DNA of 64,000 nt from Ostreococcus lucimarinus CCE9901 (GCF_000092065.1 NC_009366.1:378001-442000); one strand, 5' to 3'; positions 53,191 through 63,092 are shown, counted from the stretch's first letter. The notes: a model not told the origin generated them from the letters alone. A program made the numbers and translations.

Positions 53191-55674
53191 CTATTGCTTC
53201 AATCGAGCCTTGATTTCGTCGGTGTCGCCGTACCAGTGCTCGAAGACGCCGATGGCGTGATGGATGACGTCGAGACGGCGGCGAAGGTCGGCGGCGCGCG
53301 CGGCGGCGCGATCGAGCGGGGGACATCGGGCGTCGGCTCGCGCCTCAGCGCGGCCGCGCCTACGGAAGACGAAGGCGACGCTCATGCGTGGTGGATCTGG
53401 GCTGTCGATTTCACACGCGCTGCCCCAGTGGATGATGTTTCCTGACCATGCGAGGAGGGCGCCGGCGTCGACGGGGGCGAGGGGCTTGGCGGCGCCGCGA
53501 GGCACCTCGGGGGCGGATTTTGAAACGTCACTTCGCCCACCATCTTCGTCGTCTTTCTTCGACACGACGTACATGCACCCACTTGTTTCCGTGACGCGGT
53601 TCAACGGGAGCCAAAGGCTGAGGACTTGCGTTTTACCATCTTCGTCGACGGCGTCCGAGAGGGAGTAGTCGCGATGCGGAACGCCAAAGTTGTTACCGAT
53701 GTAACGCTTCCCAGATGCGTCTTTTTCGAGCTTGAACGCGGCAACGGATGGTTCTAACACGCACTCACCGCCAAGTAGGACCTCCGCGTGCGCGAATAGC
53801 AAGTCGATGACACGCCAGGCAACGTCGGAAACGAATATGCACGCCGGCGGCCACTTGGCGTCGACGAGCGCCTCGATGCCGCTGCGGAGCGCGTTGGTAT
53901 CCTTAATCGGCACGATAACATCGCCCCACACGTAGCCGTTCTCTTGTAGCGACGCCACGTGCTCTTGCGTTGCGCTAGCGTCGATTTCACTCACGGTCGC
54001 ATCGCTGTTGCTTGACACCGCGCAGCCGTGCGTGCTTAAAATGGCGTTCCAGTAGGTTGCGTCGAAAACGTTCGTCGAAATTGCCTTTCCCGGAGCTGCA
54101 TCTTCGCCCTCGTCTCCGAACGCGTCCCATGCCGAGTTCTTGTCATCGATCGCTGGTAAATTTCGTACGTCCTCGTCCTCGTCGTTGGCGGCGTAATCGA
54201 GCACAGTAAAGTGCCCGTGTGTATCGACATCAGCGATGCGATAAGGAAATCGAGCGGCGTCGGCGCCAAGCTTTTCTCGCAGTCGCGCGTGCCAGTGCTC
54301 GGGATGAAAACTTTCAACATTCTTCGACGGGTCGAACCAAGTGCATACGATATCGCGTTCTCTCACATCGCTCGTTGCGCTCGTCCTCGTACGCTTTTCT
54401 GGCCGACTTTCCACGTCCTCAAAAGTGACGTCGGCGGGATCTCGCAGCAAGTGCGCATTGTCGCCCAGCGCCTCCAAAGCGGATCCATTCATGCCCGATA
54501 ACGCCAAAACACCGGTATCGGCGTTGATAAGCGTTCGTACACGCAGTACGATCGTCTCATCGTCGCCTTGTGGCCAAGATCCTACGATGGCGTCGTACTT
54601 GGCGCCGCTCGCGCGTTCGAGAAAATCTAAAAAGTCTTCGCTCCAAACTCTAATCTCCCCGCGAGCGCCTGCATCGCTCGCGTGCACCTTTTTATCACAT
54701 CGCGTGCACTCCAAACCAAAATATTTCACCATCAAGTCCACGACCGTGCCATCTTGTTCGACGACGTCGACGCGCGTCTCCGGTGAGTACGTGCGCATGA
54801 ACGACGCCACGGCGGCGCCTCCGGCGCATCCCAGCGCCAACACCCTTCGCACTGGACCGTCCCCCGGCGATGCCATCGCCACCGCGACGTACGTCGCATC
54901 TCTCCACGAATCTAACGCCAATCCGAGCGGTTCGTTCGGGTCCTTTTCCGCCTCGACTGCACCGTCGCTCCCTCTCCACGGGCCGCGCACGAGCGCTCTC
55001 GTGCATTCGCCCCCGGACCCATCCTCCACCGCCATATCGATCACACTCAGCGCCTCAAGCCCACTGTCTTCCGCTCTTTCCACGTGCTCAATGACTTCTA
55101 CGCTCCACGTCAACTTCCCAGTGCGCGCGTCGACCCCCAACGGCGTCACCAACGTCAACGTCTCGATCAACAACGCAAACGTCCAACGCTCCTCCGCGTC
55201 CAATTCATCCTGTGCTCTCAACGTCGGCGTCGTCGCGCTCGCCATCCCGCTCGACGAATCCACGAAAATCGGTTGTCCGGTGCTCTCGTCGAGCTCCACC
55301 TGATACCCCTCGTTCTCGAGCAATCCATTCGCGACGCCGCCGAGTTCGCTCAAAACCAACAGCGCGCCGTCGCTCGCCGCGAGCGCGTCCGCGTCCGCGC
55401 TCTCCACCGGTGCCCCCGTCGCGCTGTCGCGCTCGACCGCTTGCACGGACCTCAACAAAGGCACGACGCACCCCGACGCGCACAGCGCGAGCGCCCAAGC
55501 GGCGCCGTGACCCTCGTCGCCGATGCGCAGCTCGAGCAGTGATTCCGCGGCGGCGGCGCGTTCGCGCGACGATGGCGACGACAAACGGGCGACAAACGAG
55601 CGCAGACTCGCGGTAGAGTCGACCGACGGCGATGCGCGCGCGGTGTCGCGCGCGTCGTCGCGCGGGCGAGGCAT
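53191..55674 (-). CDS. SAM-methyltransferase-like domain fused to a PhyH-type 2-oxoglutarate dioxygenase
   Basis: 827 aa. Residues 1-230 are helical, without a named domain. Residues about 260-420 have a class I methyltransferase/spermidine synthase-like core: RRVLALGCAGGAAVASFM, then VDVVEQDGTVVDLM and a YDAIVGSWPQGDDE strand. Residues about 560-780 are a phytanoyl-CoA dioxygenase-type domain with the iron facial triad: VPHRDYSLSD (His, Asp near 667-669), LSLWLPLNRVTETSGCMYVV, LLAWSGNIIHWGSA (distal His near 748) and PRMSVAFVF (Arg for 2-oxoglutarate). A linker segment (430-560) resembles neither. The combination suggests one protein that methylates and hydroxylates the same or linked substrates, but this is inference. 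Confidence 0.78.
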   Translation of the reverse strand: MPRPRDDARDTARASPSVDSTASLRSFVARLSSPSSRERAAAAESLLELRIGDEGHGAAWALALCASGCVVPLLRSVQAVERDSATGAPVESADADALAASDGALLVLSELGGVANGLLENEGYQVELDESTGQPIFVDSSSGMASATTPTLRAQDELDAEERWTFALLIETLTLVTPLGVDARTGKLTWSVEVIEHVERAEDSGLEALSVIDMAVEDGSGGECTRALVRGPWRGSDGAVEAEKDPNEPLGLALDSWRDATYVAVAMASPGDGPVRRVLALGCAGGAAVASFMRTYSPETRVDVVEQDGTVVDLMVKYFGLECTRCDKKVHASDAGARGEIRVWSEDFLDFLERASGAKYDAIVGSWPQGDDETIVLRVRTLINADTGVLALSGMNGSALEALGDNAHLLRDPADVTFEDVESRPEKRTRTSATSDVRERDIVCTWFDPSKNVESFHPEHWHARLREKLGADAARFPYRIADVDTHGHFTVLDYAANDEDEDVRNLPAIDDKNSAWDAFGDEGEDAAPGKAISTNVFDATYWNAILSTHGCAVSSNSDATVSEIDASATQEHVASLQENGYVWGDVIVPIKDTNALRSGIEALVDAKWPPACIFVSDVAWRVIDLLFAHAEVLLGGECVLEPSVAAFKLEKDASGKRYIGNNFGVPHRDYSLSDAVDEDGKTQVLSLWLPLNRVTETSGCMYVVSKKDDEDGGRSDVSKSAPEVPRGAAKPLAPVDAGALLAWSGNIIHWGSACEIDSPDPPRMSVAFVFRRRGRAEARADARCPPLDRAAARAADLRRRLDVIHHAIGVFEHWYGDTDEIKARLKQ

Positions 55675-55722
55675 GGCGCGGGCGGCACGCGGCGGATAAT
55701 GACGGTTTGTGTTCCAGCGGCG

Positions 55723-57111
55723 CTACTGCGAGCGGTCGAGGACGAGCGCGAGAGATGAATCGTCGGGAACGAGCGCTTCGAAGTGGCCGGGAAAGTGCTT
55801 GACGCACAGCGCAGGGATGGTATCACCGCCGTGGCGGCAGCGGCGGCGCGCGATGGCGGCGGTAACGAGGGAGAGGGTGAAAGTTTCGCGCGCGCGGCGG
55901 CAACGCCACTCGACGGTTTTACCGTCGCGACGAAATCGACCGTCCGCGAGGTATCTCGCGGGTGCGAAAGCGCGGTGTCTTTCGTCGCGACGCGGTGCGG
56001 CGAGGAAGAAAGGTGACTTGGCCGTCGCTGGGACGCGTTCGTCCGTCGTCTCCACGCACACGATGGCTACGTCGTTGAGACTCGCGATGGCGCATAGCTC
56101 GGCGTCGGTGCCCCAAAAGCGAGTCCAGATTTTCGTCGCCGTGTACGGTGCGGCGTCCTTACGCATCGTGCGAATGTACTCTTTGAAGCGCTCGTCGTCG
56201 CTCGCTCGCTTAAATTTGCCAACGCGCAGGTAGCGTCGCCCCTCGTCGCCGTTCATCAGTAGGTTGTATAGCGCACGTATTTCTGTCCTCCCGCGCATCT
56301 CGTTCCGCCGTTTCTCTAATTCGTCGCACATTCGCGCTCGAATGTCGCGCCAATCCGATCCAGCGCGTTTAACATCCCAAAGTTTATGCCTCGCGAGCGC
56401 CTTGACGCCGTGAGCGATGGACCGAAAACAACAATTTCCGTCCTCGACAACGCCTTGCACGCGCAAGCCCAACGCGCGCGTCTGCGAACTCCAATGACTG
56501 TTCTCTTTGCGTGCTTTTCCCACCGCACGCGCCTCGCCGACGAAGATGACATCGCTCGCGCTCGCGCTTGCGCTCACGCTCGAGCTCGAGCTCGAGCTCG
56601 ACGTCCGCCGCGTCGTTTCGCTCTCGACGTCCTCCACGCGCACTCGCCAACCGCGCGGTCGCAACTGCGCTGGCATCGTCTCCGCCGTCGCGACGCGTTC
56701 TAGGACCGCCCCCGCGAGCGCTGATCCACGCTCTAAAAGCTTTCGAGCGTACTTTGTTCCCATGGAACGACCCTCGCGCGCCGCGGACGTCTCGCGCCGC
56801 CGCGCCGCGGACGCGCGTCGATACGCCGCGAGCAATGTCATCGACGCCAGCGCGAACGCGCGCGTCGAACGAAACCCTAAACGGCCGTACGAAACACATA
56901 AAGCGATGAACTCGGCGTAGACGCGCGAGTTCTGCGAAATCGACAGCTCGAGCGCGCGAAAGAGCGCGCGAGAAGCGCGAGTGATGTCGGCGGCGGACGC
57001 GCGTTTGCCGTCGATTTTTCGCGCCGCGCGCGCCGCGGCGACGGCGAAACGCCTGGACGCGGCGTCGCGTAGCTTTCGTTTGGCACCGCGCGTCGCGAGC
57101 GCGACGCGCAT
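55723..57111 (-). CDS. OTU-domain cysteine protease
   Basis: 462 aa from the ATG at 57111. The N-terminal 180 residues are Arg/Ala-rich and helical, followed by a Ser-rich linker. The OTU domain is at about 215-455: LRVQGVVEDGNCCFRSIAHGV with the Asp-Gly-Asn-Cys box (catalytic Cys near 228), ARMCDELEKRR, ATKIWTRFWGTDAELCAIASL (the WG/E-L box) and the catalytic His in HFEALVPD near 443. OTU proteases remove ubiquitin from substrates. The target and chain type are unknown. Its stop is 48 bp from the start of the methyltransferase-PhyH gene on the same strand. Confidence 0.88.
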   Translation of the reverse strand: MRVALATRGAKRKLRDAASRRFAVAAARAARKIDGKRASAADITRASRALFRALELSISQNSRVYAEFIALCVSYGRLGFRSTRAFALASMTLLAAYRRASAARRRETSAAREGRSMGTKYARKLLERGSALAGAVLERVATAETMPAQLRPRGWRVRVEDVESETTRRTSSSSSSSSVSASASASDVIFVGEARAVGKARKENSHWSSQTRALGLRVQGVVEDGNCCFRSIAHGVKALARHKLWDVKRAGSDWRDIRARMCDELEKRRNEMRGRTEIRALYNLLMNGDEGRRYLRVGKFKRASDDERFKEYIRTMRKDAAPYTATKIWTRFWGTDAELCAIASLNDVAIVCVETTDERVPATAKSPFFLAAPRRDERHRAFAPARYLADGRFRRDGKTVEWRCRRARETFTLSLVTAAIARRRCRHGGDTIPALCVKHFPGHFEALVPDDSSLALVLDRSQ

Positions 57112-57215
57112 GGCGCGCACGCGCGGATATGGCGCGCGGCTCGGCGACGGTTAGCTGAAGATTTCTAGCGCCGGGACGCGCGCGCGAGCTCTAATGTTCT
57201 ATTACGATCGCTAAG

Positions 57216-59309
57216 TCACGGCTTACAGGCGGTGATTTGCGCGTATAAGTCGTGTGATTTCGTGTCACACGCGCACGTCATGTCGGTCGCGAACAAAAGA
57301 CGCAGAGCGACGAGGTTCTTGGTGGAGATGACGCGCGAAGCGACGACGTCGGCGACGAGCGAGGCGACGACGGCGTCGCTCGCTGCGTGAGGTTCAAATT
57401 TTTCCGTCACGAAGTCAGCCGCGGTACGGGCTTCTTGGAAAAATCGATCGGCGATTCCGGCGAAGACTGTGACGTCGGAGACAGCCTCGTCGGCGTCGGT
57501 GAGCTCACCTCGAAAGTGACTCAGATTGGCCTCGATGGACGCTTTGTAGTCGTCGTAGTGCGCGGGCGGCGGAAGTTCGACGGTTTGAAACGTGCTGAAT
57601 CGCTGCCAAAAGCGCAGATCTTCGCCACTAAACGCAGTAACACACGGTCGTAGCTTGCCACTGTCGAGGAGTGCGGCGAAGGTGAACCGAAGCGCCGAAT
57701 ACATCGAGAGCTTTTGTTGCTCGGCCAAGAAGCAAAGTTGCGTCTGGATCGTCTGCGTTGACGGTGTCATCGCCTTGCGCCTCAGCGTGACGACACGAAG
57801 CCGCTGCAAATAGTGCATGTAGTAGTACACCATCGCGAGCTCGTGGGGCAAGTACAAGTCGAGCGAAAACCCGAGCTCGAGATGCCTGAGTTCGACGTAG
57901 CACGTCAAGTGTTCCGCCCAGGCAATGCAAGGCGCCTGAAGCGATCGCAAAGTCTCGACTTTAGCCCGATCCTCGTCGCTCGTCGCTAACGCGTCGTCTT
58001 GTGCCGCGTCCAGGGCGTCCGCAGCGATTTGCAGATGACTGAACTCACCGAGCGACCGCCTGAGTACGCGCCTGAAGCGCGCCCGGTTGACGCAAAACGA
58101 TCGAACCACAACCGTCAACGGCTGCACGCACTCGTCGATGAAAGCGTCAACCGCGTCCTTGGGGTGCGCGAACGACGTTTCGAGCGTCTTCGTCGTTACA
58201 CCAGCGAACGTCCAAACGGAATGAAGTCCAACGTGACCGAAGTGCCATCCGCACAGCTCTTTCTCGTGCATCAACTCGGCGGCTGCGAGTCCGAGCGCGA
58301 TGGCTCCCGGTCGACGAGTCTGGAGTCGTTCTAAACACTCCAGGACCTCTTCAATCGTCGGCGCTTCCTTACGAGCACGAAATTTGAACACCTCGGCGGC
58401 GACGAGCACGTCGTCGATCTCTCTTTCGAAATATTCAAACGCTCGTCGAGTGCTCAAAAAGTGCACCTCCCTCGGCGGCGCGCCACCCAACATGTGCAAA
58501 CTCAACCCTTTCGAAAAGCTTCCCGCGTTGGGATCCCAATCCAGCGCGTCTTCATCGTCGACGACGTCTTCGCTATAATAATTTCGCATCTCTTTCAAAC
58601 GCGCCTTGGCCGCGTTCGCGTGTTGTCGCGCCTCGTTTCTCGCATCCGTCCCCGCCCCGATGGCTCCCGTCAACGTCTTCATCATCAAGTGATGTGCCCT
58701 CCTAAATTCTAACCGCGCGACGACGGCTTCGACGTCGCGATCACCCCCACTATCCTCCATCTTCATCAGCGCGCTCGCGAGCTCGATCAAAACCTCGTCG
58801 TCCGCCTCCGCCGTCGCCCACGCTTCGCGCCCGGCGACTTCTCCAAAGTCCCCGAGCACCGCGAAATCCTCTTCCTCGTACACGTCTCCCGTTTTCACCG
58901 CGTGCTGCGCCATCGACGCGCTCGCCAGCGTCGCGCGCGTGAACGCTCGCAGCGCCGGCGTGGCGTCGTCCAAGTGTCCCGTTCGATGTCCCGCGCAGTG
59001 CGCGTTCGTCCACACCGTCGTCGCCGCCGCGTAGCCCTTTCGAAACGTCCCTTCCGCGCACAGCATCGCGTCCAGCTCGCGCACCAGATCGCGGCCGGTG
59101 ATGTCTTTCGGTGCGCGTCCGCTGGCGAGGAGCTGGGCGAGCGTGAGGCGAGAACCGTCCCGCACGGCGCCGGCATCCATCTTCAGGTCGCCGATGTCGA
59201 GCGCGCTCATGGCGTCGAATAGGGAGAAATTGGCGTCGTGCACGAGCTCTCCCGAGGTGAGAACGTTCGATAGCTCATTTATGATGGGATCGAGCGGGAT
59301 CCAGGACAT
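57216..59309 (-). CDS. NAA35: N-alpha-acetyltransferase 35, NatC auxiliary subunit (Mak10)
   Basis: 697 aa from ATG MSWIPLDPIINELSNV. The Mak10 signature is near residue 15-45: GELVHDANFSLFDAMSALDIGDLKMDAG. The rest is a helical-repeat protein with HFGHVGLHSVWTFAGVTT, the PHELAMVYYYMHYL segment and other NAA35 stretches. NAA35 is the large scaffold of the NatC complex (NAA30/NAA35/NAA38), which acetylates Met-hydrophobic N termini as proteins leave the ribosome. In plants AtMAK10 links to photosynthesis phenotypes. A longer frame upstream begins with TTG and was not used. Confidence 0.92.
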   Translation of the reverse strand: MSWIPLDPIINELSNVLTSGELVHDANFSLFDAMSALDIGDLKMDAGAVRDGSRLTLAQLLASGRAPKDITGRDLVRELDAMLCAEGTFRKGYAAATTVWTNAHCAGHRTGHLDDATPALRAFTRATLASASMAQHAVKTGDVYEEEDFAVLGDFGEVAGREAWATAEADDEVLIELASALMKMEDSGGDRDVEAVVARLEFRRAHHLMMKTLTGAIGAGTDARNEARQHANAAKARLKEMRNYYSEDVVDDEDALDWDPNAGSFSKGLSLHMLGGAPPREVHFLSTRRAFEYFEREIDDVLVAAEVFKFRARKEAPTIEEVLECLERLQTRRPGAIALGLAAAELMHEKELCGWHFGHVGLHSVWTFAGVTTKTLETSFAHPKDAVDAFIDECVQPLTVVVRSFCVNRARFRRVLRRSLGEFSHLQIAADALDAAQDDALATSDEDRAKVETLRSLQAPCIAWAEHLTCYVELRHLELGFSLDLYLPHELAMVYYYMHYLQRLRVVTLRRKAMTPSTQTIQTQLCFLAEQQKLSMYSALRFTFAALLDSGKLRPCVTAFSGEDLRFWQRFSTFQTVELPPPAHYDDYKASIEANLSHFRGELTDADEAVSDVTVFAGIADRFFQEARTAADFVTEKFEPHAASDAVVASLVADVVASRVISTKNLVALRLLFATDMTCACDTKSHDLYAQITACKP

Positions 59310-59594
59310 CGCTTCGCGCGGATGGCGCCGAGAGGCGCGAGGTGAGGTCGACGCGAATCGCGGCGAAGACGGCGAGCGCGCGAGAGAGAGAGCGATGGGC
59401 GAGCGACGCGTGAGACGAATGCGCGTCAATGATAACTACAACATACGTGTTCTCTCTACCGGCCGCGGACGCGATCGACGACGAACGGGATGGGGTTCGA
59501 AACAGACAAACTCCCTTCTCGTTCGCGCGCGTCGCGCCTCGCGGCGCTTCTCTTCTCCTTCGCGACCAGACTAACAAACCAACTCAGTAATCGC

Positions 59595-60424
59595 TTACTT
59601 GAGCGGGATGAACTTGGAACCGGCGGCGAGACCAGCGCGACCGTGCGACACCGGTCTGTACGTGATCGCGTACTCACCGAGGTACGTCCCAATCATCTCC
59701 GGCTTGATTTCAACCGTGTTGAACACCTTGCCGTTGTACACGCCGACGACGGAGCCAACCATCTCCGGGATGATGGGCATGTTTCTCAAGTGCGTGCGCA
59801 CGGTTTCCGGCTTCTCCATACCCGTCACCGCCGCCTTCGCCTTACGAAGCTTCGCGACGAGCGTCTTGTGCTTGCGCACCAAACCGTTACGCTTGAATCG
59901 ACGACGAATGCGCGCGTTGAAGAGCGTCACGAGCTTGTCGTTTTTCAATTCAAGCAACCCCTCGAGATCGATCCCGCGGTACGAAAACTTCTTGTACGGG
60001 TTCTTCTTACGCGGAACCCCGACGAGGGCGTCTTCTTCAGCCGTGGACTGCGCGCGTCGCACACGTTCGCGCTCTCGTCAGTCTCTCTCGTCGCGTCGTC
60101 GTTAGGGCTTTGGCCCATCGCCCCCCCCTCGCGCGTCCCTCGCGCGCCCCCCCCCCACGCCGCCGCCGCCCGCGCCGTCGCTCGAGCGCGCCGTCTCAAA
60201 ACATCCCCCACGTCCTCGCGCGCGCGTCCGCGCCCCTCTCCGCGCGCGCGCGTCGTCCCGTCGCGATCGCGCGTCGCCCCGCGATCGGCGAAACCCCACG
60301 ACGGGCGTCACCGTCGTCGCCGTCGGCTCGCGCGTTCGCGCGCGCGCGCGCCCCGTCGTCCCGCGTCCCGCGCGCGTCGAAATCGTTCGCGTCGTCCGCG
60401 CCGTCGAGCGTCGCGACGCACCAT
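59595..60424 (-). CDS. RPS15: 40S ribosomal protein uS19 (S15)
   Basis: Main exon 59595-60047 encodes 150 residues: [21 protein letters not shown], a [10 protein letters not shown] motif, [34 protein letters not shown] and the C-terminal SKFIPLK, all typical. The open frame has no ATG, so a 5' exon is needed. Sequence upstream of TCC-ACG has the local intron 3' end (CTGAC branch point, 33 nt, cgcag). The best exon 1 is a lone ATG at 60424 directly before a gtgcgt donor, giving 151 aa (Arabidopsis has 152). uS19 is near the decoding centre of the small subunit. Exon 2 is certain; exon 1 is a prediction. Confidence 0.88.
60048..60421 (-). other. Predicted uS19 intron
   Basis: 374 nt, donor gtgcgt straight after a start ATG, CTGAC branch point at about 60081, acceptor cgcag. 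It holds caaagccctaa on the sense strand (60102-60112), a telo-box-like sequence next to tgggcc, a plant site II-like element. The 3' end is well supported, the 5' end is a best guess. Confidence 0.55.
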
Positions 60425-60718
60425 GTTCGCGTCCGCGTCGCGTCGTGGAAAGACGGCGCGGCGCTCGCGGCGCGCGCGCGCGCGCGCGTTGGTTTTACGA
60501 TCGACCCACGCGTTCGCGATGATGGGCTTCGATCGCGCTTCAACGCGCATCCGGCGCGTCGTGCGTGCGCGCGAAGGTCTGGTGGCGTGCGTCGCGGGTC
60601 GATCGATCGCGCGCGTCGCGATCGAACCTCGCCGCGAGGTTCGATCGAGTCGCGCGACCGGCGCGTCGTCGATCGAGCGGTGCGAACCGACCGGACGACG
60701 TCACACCGACGCGCGACG

Positions 60719-62032
60719 ATGGCGACGACGGCGCGCGCGGCGACGACGCGCGCGGCGACGACGCGCGCGACGACGAAGACGACGACGCGCGCGACGACGA
60801 CGACGCGACGCGCGCGCGCGACGAACGAGGGCGAGACGCGCGCGGCGACGGGCGACGACGAAGACGACGCTCGAGCGCGAGAGCGCGAGAGCGCGAGGCG
60901 ACGGGACGACGCGTTCTCGTCGTTCGAGCGCGCGCTGGCGGACGCGGCGTCGTTCGGGTCGTCGAGCTCGTCGGGACGGGGGTGGACGCGCGTGGACGAC
61001 GCGTGGGCGCTGGCGCCGCGCGCGGGCGTCGAGGCCAAGGCGGTGGTGCACTTTTGCGGCGGCGCGTTCGTGGGAGCGTCGCCGCAGGTGACGTACGGGG
61101 AGTTTTGCGAGCGATTGGTGGAGCGGGGAGAGGTGGTGGTGATCGCGACGCCCGTGCAGCTGGGGTTGGATCACCTGCGCGTCGCGGACGAGGCGTGGCA
61201 AAAGTACGAGCGCGCGTCGAGGGCGCTGAGGAAGACGATGGACGGGTTCGACGATCTGCCGGTGTACGGCGTCGGACACTCGTTGGGGGCGTTGGTGACC
61301 GTGCTCATCGGGTCGAGATACGAAACGAAGCGACGGGGGAACGTGTTGATGTCGTTTAATAACAAGCCGGCGACGGATGCGATTCCGCTCTTCGCCGAGC
61401 TCTTCGCCCCGGGATTGCAAGGACTTTCGCCCATTCTCGACGCCGCGCAAAAGTCGCCGCTGCGCGCGTTGCAGCGAAACGCCGACGCGCAGCTTCGTGA
61501 GCTCGCGCCGCCTTTGGTCAAGGAGCTTTTACCCATCCTGGACACTCTCGAGCCGGTGATTTTGGAAGTCGCCGACGGGCGCGCCGAGTTCACGCCGACG
61601 CCCGAGGAATCGGCGAAATTGGTGAGGAAGTACTACGCCGTGCGCAAGAATTTGTTGATCAAGTTTACCGACGACACCATCGACGAGACCAGCGCGCTCG
61701 CCGCCACGCTCGCGGGCGCGGTGGCGGCGGAGGATATCGATCTCACCGTGCGCACGCGAAAAGGCGACCACGTCTTCCCGCTCTGGCGCGACACCGGCAT
61801 CGACGTTCCGGACGAAGTCTACGAGGCCGCGGAGCAAGGCGGCGAAATTCTCGCCGCGTTCGGGGACGCGTTCGGGATCAAAGCCGATAGCTCGCCGCTC
61901 GGTGTACTCCGAGAGGGCTTCGACCGCGCGCGCACGCAAGCCAAGGAGGCGCGCTCGGCGCCGGGCGTCGACGAAAACCGCATCCTCATGAACGCCCTCG
62001 TCGACGACGTCGTGAATTGGATGGCGATTTAG
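60719..62032 (+). CDS. DUF1350 alpha/beta-hydrolase-like plastid protein
   Basis: 437 aa. Thr/Arg/Ala-rich presequence of about 60 residues. The DUF1350 core begins KAVVHFCGGAFVGASPQVTYGEFCERL near 120 and goes on with VVVIATPVQLGLDHLRVADEAW and the nucleophile elbow VYGVGHSLGALVTVLIG (Gly-His-Ser-Leu-Gly, Ser near 187). NVLMSFNNKPATDAIPLFAE and the GDHVFPLWRD stretch (a possible catalytic His) follow. DUF1350 proteins are restricted to cyanobacteria, plastids and relatives; no reaction is known. Confidence 0.88.
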   Translation: MATTARAATTRAATTRATTKTTTRATTTTRRARATNEGETRAATGDDEDDARARERESARRRDDAFSSFERALADAASFGSSSSSGRGWTRVDDAWALAPRAGVEAKAVVHFCGGAFVGASPQVTYGEFCERLVERGEVVVIATPVQLGLDHLRVADEAWQKYERASRALRKTMDGFDDLPVYGVGHSLGALVTVLIGSRYETKRRGNVLMSFNNKPATDAIPLFAELFAPGLQGLSPILDAAQKSPLRALQRNADAQLRELAPPLVKELLPILDTLEPVILEVADGRAEFTPTPEESAKLVRKYYAVRKNLLIKFTDDTIDETSALAATLAGAVAAEDIDLTVRTRKGDHVFPLWRDTGIDVPDEVYEAAEQGGEILAAFGDAFGIKADSSPLGVLREGFDRARTQAKEARSAPGVDENRILMNALVDDVVNWMAI

Positions 62033-62123
62033 TATTCCACGTGCTTTTTAACACCTCTGAGGCGATAGCTTTGCATGATTTCTTCCTCCGGCCCGCGTCT
62101 CGCCGTCACTTTGCGCCTCTCGC

Positions 62124-63092
62124 ATGCCGCCGACGCTTCGCGCGCCGCTACCCACCTCAACGCGCGCGCCCGTCGCCTCGACCTCCGCTCGAGCGCGCTC
62201 GCGCGCGCGCGTCAACGCGCTCGACGTCGGTGCGTTCGCGTTGAGCGGTGGCATCGCCGCGTGCGCGAGCCACTCGCTTTCGGTGCCCTTGGATGTCATC
62301 AAAACCAGACTGCAGTGCGAAAAATTCGACGACGCCACCGTTCTGGGCGTCGGCGCGGCGATCGTGCGGCGCGAGGGCGTCGGTGCGCTCACCGCGGGGT
62401 GGGAGAGCACGTTCTTCGGGTACGGCGCGCAGGGAGCGCTGAAATACGGTGGATTTGAGTTTCTCAAGCGGTGCGCGAGCGCGAGCGCCGGCGGCGACCA
62501 GAGCGCGCTGGGATTGCTCGCGCTCGTCGCGTGCGCCGCGAGCGCCGAAGTCGTTGGAAGCGCCGTGTTGACGCCGTTGGAACAAATCAGGATCAAGACG
62601 GTGAGCGATTCGCGGTACGCGGGGGATTCGTTCGCGGCGGCGGCGAGGCGGTTCGCGAGCGAGCCAAACGGCGGGCTCTCGTCGGTGGCGTCAAATTTAC
62701 CCGTCGTGTACGCCAAGATGCTTCCGTACACCGCGGTGCAGTTGGTATCGTACGACGTGTTCAATCGAACGTTGGCGTCGATGTCGCTCGATTCGGCGAC
62801 GACGCGACCGGCGGCGGCGTTGGCCGCGGGCGTCTTGGCGTCGTTGGCGTCGCAACCGGGCGACACGTTACTCTCAGCGACGAACGCCGGTCGGTGCGTC
62901 ATCGTCGGCGACGACGAAGACACCACCGCGTCTCCGCGCCCGCGTCGCTCGCCGCTCGACGTCGCGATCGAGCTCGGGCCGGTCGGTCTGATGACGGGTT
63001 GGCGCGCGAGAATAGCGCACGTGACTCTCATCGTCTTCGCCCAGCTCCTCGTCTACGACGCCGTGAAAGACGTCTTAGCCTCGCCGCGATAG
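62124..63092 (+). CDS. Mitochondrial carrier family protein, phosphate-carrier-like
   Basis: 322 aa. Three carrier repeats: VPLDVIKTRLQCEKFDD (first Px[DE]xx[KR] motif), TPLEQIRIKTVSDSRYAG (second), and QPGDTLLSATNAG (third, degenerate: Pro-Gly-Asp-Thr then Leu-Leu). FFGYGAQGALKYGGFEFLK in the first repeat and TPLEQIRIKTVSD in the second strongly resemble mitochondrial phosphate carriers. The third repeat is followed by GLMTGWRARIAHVTLIVFAQLLVYDAVK. The PhC family imports phosphate with H+ into the matrix. An acidic/Ser insert (GDDEDTTASPRPRR) sits in the third matrix loop. Assignment to the phosphate subfamily is moderately sure. Confidence 0.85.
   Translation: MPPTLRAPLPTSTRAPVASTSARARSRARVNALDVGAFALSGGIAACASHSLSVPLDVIKTRLQCEKFDDATVLGVGAAIVRREGVGALTAGWESTFFGYGAQGALKYGGFEFLKRCASASAGGDQSALGLLALVACAASAEVVGSAVLTPLEQIRIKTVSDSRYAGDSFAAAARRFASEPNGGLSSVASNLPVVYAKMLPYTAVQLVSYDVFNRTLASMSLDSATTRPAAALAAGVLASLASQPGDTLLSATNAGRCVIVGDDEDTTASPRPRRSPLDVAIELGPVGLMTGWRARIAHVTLIVFAQLLVYDAVKDVLASPR

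Noticed and set aside
60050-60118. ATG at 60118 (MGQSPNDD...) as the uS19 start without an intron
   Set aside because: It is in a different frame from the uS19 exon, and the interval carries a branch point and acceptor.
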